NCBI GenBank assembly: GCA_946886375.1
Contig: CAMPIL010000066.1
Location: forward strand, 1-12,583
DNA length: 12,583 bases
Origin: an uncultured Phycisphaerales bacterium
GTDB lineage: Bacteria > Planctomycetota > Phycisphaerae > Phycisphaerales > SM1A02
Reading direction: 5' to 3'
Position numbers and translations under genes: made by a program. This document shows, piece after piece, positions 6,416-12,583 of the stretch; the stretch's first letter is position 1, and every line of letters starts with the position of its first letter. The notes beneath the pieces are model-generated. The model ran no database searches. It was not told where the DNA came from and worked only from the letters and a program-made list of their open reading frames with translations.

Positions 6416-8139
6416 CGACGATCCCACACGCCCAGCGCCGCCTCCATCGCCATCCCCATGCGGCACAGCGTGCCCTCCTCATACAATCGGCCGATCAACG
6501 TGATGCCGTGCGGCGATGGTCCGTTCTTGCGATCCGCAAACCCGCAACGCAGCGTCATCGATGGGTGACCGGTGTTGTTCGTCAACAGGCACAATGAACC
6601 GGCGAAACTTGGCCCGATCATCACGTCCAGGTTCTTGAACTGCTCTGCAAGCATGATCATGCATCGGCGGCGAAAACGATCCGCTTGCACCAGTTCAACA
6701 CCAGGAATAAACCACGTCTTGCGGAACGTATTGGGCCAGGCTTCCGCATCCTGCCAGGTCAATTCATCATCGCGATCGGTTCGTGTCAGTTCTTCAAAAG
6801 CAGCGGCGGCTTCGCACAGCAAAATCGGAAGCAGCGCGTCATACGGCCAGTCTGGGAGTTCGATTTCGACAAGTTGCGCCCCCAGTTTGCGCACAACCTC
6901 AAGCGCCTGGCGGTCCAGGTCGGTCGAGGGCTGATTGGCAAACCATTTCGGGCTGTACCCCACTCGAATCGACTGCACCGGCCGAGCCGCGTCGAATTGC
7001 AGCGGCATCTGGATCGAAGCCGGATCGCCTGCATCCGCGCCGTTGATGGCGGCCAGCACCAGCATGCAATCTTCAACGGTGCGGCAGATCGGGCCGATCT
7101 TGTCGAGCGACCAGCACAAGGACATCGCGCCGGTGCGCGAGACGCGACCGAACGTCGGCCGAAGGCCGGTCGTGCCGCAGCGCATGCAAGGCGATGTGAT
7201 CGAGCCGTACGTCTCCGTACCGATGGAAAATCCGACCAGTCCCGCGGCGGTTGCAGCGGCCGAGCCCGCGCTGGAGCCGCTGCTGCCCTGCTGCGGGTTC
7301 CAAGGATTGTTCGTGCGTCCACCGAACCAGATATCGTTGTACGCCAGCGCACCAAGCGACAACTTGGCGATGAGCACTGCGCCGGCCTCATTCAATCGGC
7401 GCACGACATCTGCATCGGTGTCAGGCACGCGATTGATGAACGGCTCAGCGCCCCACGTGGTTCGAATGCCCGCAGTGTCGAGCAAATCCTTTGCGCCCCA
7501 GGGGATGCCGTGAAGAGGGCCGCGGTACTTTCCGCCTGCAATCTCGCGATCGGCACGCTTTGCCCGCTCGCGTGCGTGGTCCTCGCACAGCGTGATGACG
7601 CACTTGAGTTTGGGATCCAGGCGCTTGAGGCGCTCCAGGTAGATTTCCGTCAGCCGCACGCTGCTCAATTGCCTGGACTTCACCCACTGCGACAGGCAAG
7701 TTACGGGCGCGAACGCGATATCCTCAACATTCCCCGGCAATGGGCCTGGGTCGCTCGACGAGCCGGCAAAGCGGTTTTGCACATGATCGAAATTCATTCC
7801 CGGCAAACGCGGGTCAAACCGCAGCGCGGGAGCCAGTTCGTTGGGATGATATCCGTGATTGAGGCGTGATTGGGAGAACACAAGTTGCTCGGCGATTGAC
7901 TCCGCCATCGTGTTGCGCTCAGCGTTGGTGAAGGTGATGCCGGCGAGTTTCTCGGCTTGCGCAAAGGTCTCCGCAGTCACGCCCGGCGCCGTACTGTCGG
8001 GCTGGCTCTGGGGCGATTGGCCGCCCTGTTCGGATTGCTCCTGCAGCCGTCCAACCACCGGCGCCGCTAGCGCGCCCGCGGCGAACACTCCGGCCGACAA
8101 CAGAAACTCACGGCGATGCGTGGCGGCGACATCTTTCAT
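6403..8139 (-). CDS. Tat-exported amidase signature family hydrolase
   Basis: A 578-residue protein. Residues 9-26 (RREFLLSAGVFAAGALAA) are a twin-arginine signal, so the enzyme should be exported folded. A low-complexity Gln/Ser/Pro linker follows at ~32-52. The amidase signature domain spans ~140-570. The Ser-cisSer-Lys triad is complete: K217 in GAKDLL, cis-Ser S289 in GSSGSSAGSAAA (285-296), and nucleophile S313 in TETYGSITSPC. The spacing S289 to S313 is 24, the same as in fatty acid amide hydrolase. The family cleaves amide bonds in varied small molecules or peptides; the substrate cannot be predicted. It is not gatA: it has an export signal, an extra ~140-residue N-terminal part, and no gatB or gatC nearby. 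ATG 8139 has a GGGAG 9 bases upstream. It lies 21 bases after the phosphatase-fold gene, almost certainly in one operon. Confidence 0.92.
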   Translation of the reverse strand: MKDVAATHRREFLLSAGVFAAGALAAPVVGRLQEQSEQGGQSPQSQPDSTAPGVTAETFAQAEKLAGITFTNAERNTMAESIAEQLVFSQSRLNHGYHPNELAPALRFDPRLPGMNFDHVQNRFAGSSSDPGPLPGNVEDIAFAPVTCLSQWVKSRQLSSVRLTEIYLERLKRLDPKLKCVITLCEDHARERAKRADREIAGGKYRGPLHGIPWGAKDLLDTAGIRTTWGAEPFINRVPDTDADVVRRLNEAGAVLIAKLSLGALAYNDIWFGGRTNNPWNPQQGSSGSSAGSAAATAAGLVGFSIGTETYGSITSPCMRCGTTGLRPTFGRVSRTGAMSLCWSLDKIGPICRTVEDCMLVLAAINGADAGDPASIQMPLQFDAARPVQSIRVGYSPKWFANQPSTDLDRQALEVVRKLGAQLVEIELPDWPYDALLPILLCEAAAAFEELTRTDRDDELTWQDAEAWPNTFRKTWFIPGVELVQADRFRRRCMIMLAEQFKNLDVMIGPSFAGSLCLLTNNTGHPSMTLRCGFADRKNGPSPHGITLIGRLYEEGTLCRMGMAMEAALGVWDRRPLV

Positions 8140-8148
8140 GACGCACGA

Positions 8149-8153
8149 CTCCC
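8149..8153 (-). promoter_or_regulatory. Shine-Dalgarno site of the amidase gene
   Basis: Minus-strand GGGAG, 9 bases from ATG 8139, inside the 21-base gap after the upstream stop. It fixes the amidase start and supports translation from a shared message. Confidence 0.65.
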
Positions 8154-8160
8154 GCTTGAT

Positions 8161-9240
8161 TCACGAATCTTTTGGCACCAGATCGATGATGACGGGGTAG
8201 TGATCCGAGGCGTATCCAGCGGGGAATGGGTCACGTTGATAATCGTAACTCGGCGGTGGTGTCAGTGTTCCGTACACGAACCCGCTGCCGGGCACGTATT
8301 CCCGCGTCGCGGCGCTGTTGAGCAGAATGTAATCCAGCACGCGGTCTGATTCATGCGTTTTAAACAGCGGCGACTCGGCATCATCTCGCCCGGTGGTGCG
8401 GTAGGCCATCGTGTCAACCATTCCCGCCTTCAGATAGACGCGTAGTGACTTGTCCCAAGGCGCGGCGTTGAAATCTCCCATGACGACGACGTTGCGGTTT
8501 GCATCAGCCGCCTGCAATTCCTTGAGGATTTCAACCAGCCGAAGCGCCTCGGCCTCACGGTGATACTTGAACTTCGGGCCCGCCTTGTGATGCAGTGCGA
8601 AAACGGTGAACTTGTAGCCGGAATCGGTTTCCAGATCGACCATCAACGGGCTGCGCTGGAACTTCAGCGTCGTGTCGGGCGGAACCGCGTCCCACCCCGG
8701 GCCTTCGCGCGTTACGTGATCGAGCGATTCATTCAGCCAGACGCGCACATCGGTGATCTTGAACCGGCTCATGACGCTGCACTCAACGCCCCGGTAGTAC
8801 CCCACGTCTTTGGACGCCAGGTACTTGTAACCCGCATCAGGCAAGAATGTGTCGCGAAACCACGTCAGCGCCTCAAGCGACTCAACCTCTGCAAGGCCGA
8901 TGACGTCAGCGTCAATCGCCTTGATTGCCTCCGCCATTTTCTGACAGCGCTCGCGCGAGGTGGGAGTCTTGATGTCGTCGAATTCGCCTTGAAGGGATGG
9001 ATCATCCACTTCGTCGAACAAGTTGAGCACGTTGTAGGTCGCCACGCGAATGGCGCCCTCCCGTCGTGGGAGAGGCTCGGATAGTCCGAACCGATTGACG
9101 GGTTGCGATTTCACTGCGGGAGCCGTCGCTCGTGAATTCCGGCGCTCGCGCTGGCCCAGGGCTGAATCCACGTCCATGAACGCCGTTGCCAGAAATGCAA
9201 TGACCAGCACGACGATGAACCAACGAAATCTGAAAGGCAT
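8161..9240 (-). CDS. Exported endonuclease/exonuclease/phosphatase family protein
   Basis: A 359-residue protein from ATG 9240. Residues ~7-22 form a hydrophobic signal or anchor, so the catalytic domain should act outside the cytoplasm. All core motifs of the metal-dependent EEP fold (DNase I/exonuclease III type) are present: ATYNVLNLFD with N70, GLAEVES with E118, RSPLMVDL at ~196, LHHKAG with H217/H218, GDFNAAPWD with D256 and N258, LDYILL with D303, and SDHYPV with the catalytic pair D346/H347. The family cleaves phosphodiester or phosphate-ester bonds in DNA, lipids or inositol phosphates; the motifs do not tell which. Extracellular DNA or phosphate scavenging is a reasonable guess only. 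An in-frame GTG at 9246 would add two residues; I prefer ATG 9240 because GGAG lies 5 bases upstream. First gene of a two-gene operon with the amidase. Confidence 0.9.
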   Translation of the reverse strand: MPFRFRWFIVVLVIAFLATAFMDVDSALGQRERRNSRATAPAVKSQPVNRFGLSEPLPRREGAIRVATYNVLNLFDEVDDPSLQGEFDDIKTPTSRERCQKMAEAIKAIDADVIGLAEVESLEALTWFRDTFLPDAGYKYLASKDVGYYRGVECSVMSRFKITDVRVWLNESLDHVTREGPGWDAVPPDTTLKFQRSPLMVDLETDSGYKFTVFALHHKAGPKFKYHREAEALRLVEILKELQAADANRNVVVMGDFNAAPWDKSLRVYLKAGMVDTMAYRTTGRDDAESPLFKTHESDRVLDYILLNSAATREYVPGSGFVYGTLTPPPSYDYQRDPFPAGYASDHYPVIIDLVPKDS

Positions 9241-9245
9241 GTTCA

Positions 9246-9249
9246 CTCC
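9246..9249 (-). promoter_or_regulatory. Shine-Dalgarno site deciding the EEP gene start
   Basis: Minus-strand GGAGTGAACATG places GGAG 5 bases before ATG 9240. The divergent lipoprotein gene has the near-identical GGAGTGAGCATG, which supports both ATG choices. A second run, GGGGAG at 9252-9257, could instead serve GTG 9246. Confidence 0.5.
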
Positions 9250-9465
9250 GTCTCCCCAAACGCCACTGCGAAGACCAGTGTACCGCAGCCTGCTCTTCTC
9301 GCTTACGCATGAGAAAACGTGCCGGATGTTCGTTCTGGGCTAAGACTGCCGCAGGCACGGGTTGGCGCGAGGCGAAAACTATCGCTTCAGGAGTGTCAAC
9401 GCCCCAGTTGCTGACTTGTATTCGACGCTTACTCAGCCGGTCCGCCTGAATGCGCGATCGAGTCT

Positions 9466-9469
9466 GGAG
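9466..9469 (+). promoter_or_regulatory. Shine-Dalgarno site of the small lipoprotein gene
   Basis: GGAG 5 bases before ATG 9475. It selects this ATG over the in-frame GTG at 9469, which overlaps the site itself. Confidence 0.55.
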
Positions 9470-9474
9470 TGAGC

Positions 9475-9687
9475 ATGTCTGCACCACGCGAAGGAATGCT
9501 GTTTTTGATTGGAGGGCTCGTGCTGCTTGGCTGCACGGGCTGCGTGCGATCACAGGCATCGATATTCGAGGCGCAACTCTCAAGCCGCGTGCGGCCGAGC
9601 GCGAAACATGATCCGGTCGTGGCGATGGCGTTCGACCTCAAGGGACGATCGGAACCCGTCACCGTAATCGCAGCGGCGAACGAATAG
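9475..9687 (+). CDS. Small predicted lipoprotein
   Basis: A 70-residue protein that I cannot assign to a named family. The N-terminus has a short charged part (R5, E6), a hydrophobic stretch at 8-19, and a lipobox LLGC at 17-20, so C20 should be lipidated after cleavage; a second cysteine is at 23. The mature part is only about 50 residues, mildly basic, with a hydrophobic tail (VVAMAFDLKG, VTVIAA). The short length and a good SD-ATG pair argue for a real gene. It is transcribed away from the EEP-amidase operon and converges on the protease gene with a 41-base gap. A noncoding shadow is possible, since only the lipoprotein signal is recognisable. Confidence 0.65.
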   Translation: MSAPREGMLFLIGGLVLLGCTGCVRSQASIFEAQLSSRVRPSAKHDPVVAMAFDLKGRSEPVTVIAAANE

Positions 9688-9728
9688 CCGCCCCCGCTTT
9701 CAATCCACCACTTCCAGATCGCAGCCGC

Positions 9729-11987
9729 TCAGCGGTTCTTCATCGCGTGTCGGGTCTGCTCAGCGGTGTCGCCCAAGGCGCGAGCCTGAAGGATGAGCAG
9801 CGCCGTTTCCAGCTGCGGGTCCATGCCTTCGACCAGCAGGCTGTTGACGTCGGGACGATCAGGTGATTGCGGCTGGAGTTTGCCGTTTTCATCCTGCGGG
9901 ATGATGTCGGCCTTCTGGCGCAACTCCTGTGATTCAGTGACCTGCTGCGGCATCATCTTCACGGTGATGTCCGGATCGACGCCCCAGACGGTCTTGCCCG
10001 GCCGCTTGTGCACCAGGCGTCCCTTGGCCTCGCCGGGCTTGGCGGGCAAGCGGTAGTACTGAGTCGTGAGTTTGAGACGAGCGTTGGTCGCGGTGGGGTG
10101 CACCGTCTGCACGCTGCCCTTGCCGAAACTCCGCTCACCCACGATGACAGCTGCGCCGTGGGCTTGCAGGCAGCCGGAAACGATTTCGCTTGCACTGGCT
10201 GAGCCCTGATTGATCAGCACGACCACCGGCACATCAGTGATCTTGGCGCGTGTCGGGTCGGCCCGCTGCGGTCGCCAGGCCGGCGTTTCGTCCTTGTTCT
10301 CGCCGGAGACAATCTCGCCATCCTTCACGAACAGGTTGCTGATCGACACCGCGGACGTGAGCAGGCCGCCGGGGTTGAAGCGAAGATCGAGAATCAGGCC
10401 GGAGGGCTTGCCGTTGGCGTTGATTTCAGCCCACGCGTCCAGAAGGTCGCTGTAGGAATCTTCGGTGAACTGCGTGAGTTTGATGTAGGCGATGCGGCTG
10501 ACGGGGTCAACGTACCAATCCCACTCCGGCGTGCCGTCGGCGCGCAGGTCACGCTTCCACCAGCCCATGACCGAGCGCAGTTTGATGACATCGCGGCGCA
10601 ACTTGATGGGGATGAGGCCTTCAACGCCCTCGCGCTTCATGCCCAGGACCACATCGGTCGCCGGCGCGCCGGTGATGCGATCGACCGCGTCGTTCAGGCT
10701 CCAGCCGACGGTGGGTTCGCCATCCACGTCGACGATCTTGTCGTTTGGCTTCACGCCGCCGAAGTACGCGGGAGTTCCCTCCAGCGGATTGACGACGATG
10801 ATTTCCTGCGTGTCATTGTGGCGGATGAGAATGCCCACGCCGACGAAAGCGCCTTCGGTGGCCTGCTTGAAGCGAGGCAGTTTGTCGGGCCAGATGATCT
10901 CGGAGAATTCATCGAGTTCATACAGCGCGCCGTCGCCGAATTCACGGTAGATCACTTCCTTGGGAAGTTGCACGGTCTGCTCATTGACTCGCAGCAGTTC
11001 GTCCAGCAGCGCGGAGAACTGCCAACTGTCAAAGGCATCGTCCGGCCGGGCCTGGATCTTGGCGAGTTCCTGATCCAGATGCGCGACCCACGCGTCAACC
11101 GCGGCACGGTCACCGAGTTTGGTGAAGGTTTCATCCAACGAAGCGGTGGTCGCCAGGAGGCGAAGTTCCTCCAGGCCGCCGCGCCGCAGCGGCTTCCATC
11201 CGTTGGACTCAATGTGCTCCGTGGCCGCAGTCTTCAGCGCGGCGCGCAGCATGTCGGGCTTGATTCCCTTGGTCCGCACCGTCCAGTCGTTGTTGGGGTT
11301 TGGCTTGTAATCACCCAGCAGCTGCTCGCCCAGGCGTTCAGCGCGCTTGGCCCGAAGTTCGTGCAGCCGATGCGGCGCATACTGTGCCAGCAGCGACACG
11401 CGGCGATTCACCGCGTTCAATTCATCGCGGTACTTCTGGAACTCGTCGAACCTGCCGGTGTCTTCGTACAGCGTTCGCAGGTAGAACAACAATTCCTGCG
11501 CTGAAAGCCAGTCCAGATCAGCCTCCACCTCGGGAATCCGACGCTGGGCCCATGCGATGATCGTGTTGACATCGGCATCATCGAACGCGGCTTCCATGTT
11601 GTCGCTGAGTGTCTGCACCGTGACCGCGGCGCGAAGCGCCTTGGGCAGGTCTTCCGACGCAAGAAACTCTCGCATTTCGGTCACCGCCTTGTCGCGGGCT
11701 TCATCGCGCTTGGTCAGGGCCTTGACTTCATTGGCCTGATGAAGTTCAAAGGATTCGCGGAAGCGAGAAGCGCTCTCGAGTTCGGAAGCCTCCTGCGGCA
11801 ACGATTTGAACTGCTCGCTCAGGGCGTGCTCGTCGCCGGACTTGGCCGCAAACCACACGTCGTTTGACCATTGCTTGGCCGACAGCACCAGGCTGTCGCT
11901 TGGAGGAGCCTGCTGTGCGTGCGTTGAAGCGAACACGAAGGCGGCAAGGATCGATGACAACACGGCGGAGCGACGGAATGATTTCAT
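9729..11987 (-). CDS. Secreted S41 carboxyl-terminal processing protease with PDZ domain
   Basis: A 752-residue protein. Residues 1-24 are a signal peptide (basic KSFRR, hydrophobic core, ASTHA before Q25). Residues ~25-370 are a long, charged, mostly helical region with no motif I recognise. A PDZ domain spans ~377-460 (GVGILIRH, PAYFGGVKPNDKIVDVDGE). The S41 catalytic domain spans ~480-680: ILDLRFNPGG at 532-541, GSASASEI at 595-602 with nucleophile S598, and ERSFGKGSVQ at 618-627 with K623 and Q627. The Ser-Lys spacing of 25 equals that of E. coli Prc (S452/K477). The family degrades or trims proteins from the C-terminus in the periplasm or outer envelope. It is much longer than ordinary CtpA (~400-450) and closer in size to Prc-type proteases, though its N-terminal part is not obviously the Prc one. 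The start has GAGG 12 bases upstream. It is monocistronic as far as visible. Confidence 0.95.
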   Translation of the reverse strand: MKSFRRSAVLSSILAAFVFASTHAQQAPPSDSLVLSAKQWSNDVWFAAKSGDEHALSEQFKSLPQEASELESASRFRESFELHQANEVKALTKRDEARDKAVTEMREFLASEDLPKALRAAVTVQTLSDNMEAAFDDADVNTIIAWAQRRIPEVEADLDWLSAQELLFYLRTLYEDTGRFDEFQKYRDELNAVNRRVSLLAQYAPHRLHELRAKRAERLGEQLLGDYKPNPNNDWTVRTKGIKPDMLRAALKTAATEHIESNGWKPLRRGGLEELRLLATTASLDETFTKLGDRAAVDAWVAHLDQELAKIQARPDDAFDSWQFSALLDELLRVNEQTVQLPKEVIYREFGDGALYELDEFSEIIWPDKLPRFKQATEGAFVGVGILIRHNDTQEIIVVNPLEGTPAYFGGVKPNDKIVDVDGEPTVGWSLNDAVDRITGAPATDVVLGMKREGVEGLIPIKLRRDVIKLRSVMGWWKRDLRADGTPEWDWYVDPVSRIAYIKLTQFTEDSYSDLLDAWAEINANGKPSGLILDLRFNPGGLLTSAVSISNLFVKDGEIVSGENKDETPAWRPQRADPTRAKITDVPVVVLINQGSASASEIVSGCLQAHGAAVIVGERSFGKGSVQTVHPTATNARLKLTTQYYRLPAKPGEAKGRLVHKRPGKTVWGVDPDITVKMMPQQVTESQELRQKADIIPQDENGKLQPQSPDRPDVNSLLVEGMDPQLETALLILQARALGDTAEQTRHAMKNR

Positions 11988-12352
11988 GGTCGTGTTTTAC
12001 CTCTACTCGTGTGAAAGTCCTGTCCCTGCTGGCGCTGCGAATTCATTCGGGCCGGATCCGTTCAAGAGATGCGACCCCGGAAGGATATCGGCGACGGAGC
12101 CGGGTATCAGGTCAATCCGGTGATCGTAGGCCTTCTTTGAATACAACTTCCTAGGTGGATCGGCTATTGCAGTTGAGTGCTTCAAACCGTTTGCCCGCCA
12201 GCGAGGTTGATTGGGCCGCTCTGCCCGGCCAAGCCGAACCAGAGGGCCATAATCTATACCTGCGAGCGATGAGGTGGTTCCAGACAACCTGATCCCTTTC
12301 TTGATTCTGACGCCGCCAGCAGCCGCATTGATCAGAGTTATACTTCGCTGGC
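11988..12352. other. Divergent intergenic region, no gene seen
   Basis: These 365 bases separate the protease gene (minus) from the small membrane protein (plus). Frames on both strands are short and resemble nothing. I found no tRNA, no strong terminator and no long repeat. The GAGG ribosome binding site of the protease lies at 12000-12003. A TATACT at 12339-12344 sits only 8 bases before the plus-strand ATG, without a good -35. Confidence 0.5.
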
Positions 12353-12583
12353 ATGTTCTTCGTTCTGGCCTATGAGTTCAGCGAGGGCCCAACAATTGCC
12401 CCCGTTGCACGGGCTGGCAACGCGGTCGTGCTGTTCCTGGTGGTCGCGGTGGTGCTTGGAGTGCTTCTGGTCGGCGTTGCCTTGATGCTCGCGACTCACC
12501 GGGCCCGGCGTCAATCACAATCGCAACAAGAATCCCCGCCCGGACCCGACCCCTGGCACGAATCGGCCCGGCGAATGCAAGAG
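12353..12583 (+). CDS. Small single-pass membrane protein (3' truncated)
   Basis: The frame is open from ATG 12353 to the right edge, giving 77 residues without a stop. Residues 1-23 are an uncleaved-looking leader, 24-47 (NAVVLFLVVAVVLGVLLVGV and onward) form one membrane helix, followed by a basic HRARR stop-transfer segment and a polar Gln/Pro-rich stretch ending PDPWHESARRMQE. The DPW.E..RR ending resembles small membrane proteins I associate with planctomycetes, but I cannot name a family or function. No SD is visible. The frame has good third-position GC and a coherent membrane topology, which supports it being real. The downstream end is outside the window. Confidence 0.65.
   Translation, partial: MFFVLAYEFSEGPTIAPVARAGNAVVLFLVVAVVLGVLLVGVALMLATHRARRQSQSQQESPPGPDPWHESARRMQE

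Noticed and set aside
6685..7869. Plus-strand frame of 394 codons
   Set aside because: It lies wholly inside the amidase gene on the opposite strand, and its translation is arginine-rich and low in structure, as expected for a shadow in GC-rich DNA.
10818..11504. Plus-strand frame of 228 codons
   Set aside because: It is antisense to the N-terminal half of the S41 protease, with no SD and no recognisable domain.
12060..12160. Possible tRNA or structured RNA in the divergent gap
   Set aside because: Only short imperfect pairings (such as CGGC/GCCG) are present. No cloverleaf, T-arm consensus or known riboswitch core could be found.

Overview
The window looks like a chromosomal segment from a planctomycete, most likely of the Phycisphaerae type. 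The clearest sign is a secreted protein at 3165-3797 (minus strand) that ends in a PAPGALALLG...AGL...RRRR sorting tag, a PEP-CTERM variant I associate with that group. Other signs agree: GC-rich DNA, many exported proteins, small scattered transcription units, weak or widely spaced ribosome binding sites, and a trpB that stands alone. This is inference from content; there is no rRNA or other taxonomic marker in the window.

Layout. The window opens inside a von Willebrand factor A (YfbK-type) gene on the plus strand, truncated at its 5' end (3-971). Its stop lies 2 bases from the stop of a convergent minus-strand gene for a TMTC-like multi-pass membrane protein with a C-terminal TPR array (974-3025). 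Next on the minus strand is the P-domain/PEP-CTERM protein (3165-3797), followed by a textbook intrinsic terminator with a C(UUCG)G loop (3076-3108). A 511-base AT-richer divergent intergenic region (3798-4308) carries several inverted repeats. It leads to trpB (4309-5553, plus) and a SAM-dependent methyltransferase-like gene (5626-6390, plus). A minus-strand pair follows: a secreted or anchored endonuclease/exonuclease/phosphatase-family protein (8161-9240) and, 21 bases downstream, a Tat-exported amidase-signature enzyme (6403-8139). A 70-residue lipoprotein (9475-9687, plus) converges on a large secreted S41 C-terminal processing protease (9729-11987, minus). After a 365-base divergent gap with no recognisable gene, a small single-pass membrane protein begins at 12353 (plus) and runs off the window.

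How the genes fit together. Only the phosphatase-fold protein and the amidase look like a true operon. The common theme is the cell envelope and exported proteins: vWA, TMTC-like transferase, sorting-tagged P-domain protein, exported hydrolases, lipoprotein and tail-specific protease. TrpB is the one core biosynthetic enzyme. I see no mobile element, CRISPR array, tRNA or rRNA, and no convincing new multi-gene system. The items most worth a second look are the regulatory-looking dyads between the PEP-CTERM gene and trpB, the TMTC-like protein, the degenerate methyltransferase, the phosphatase-amidase pair, and the long N-terminal region of the protease.
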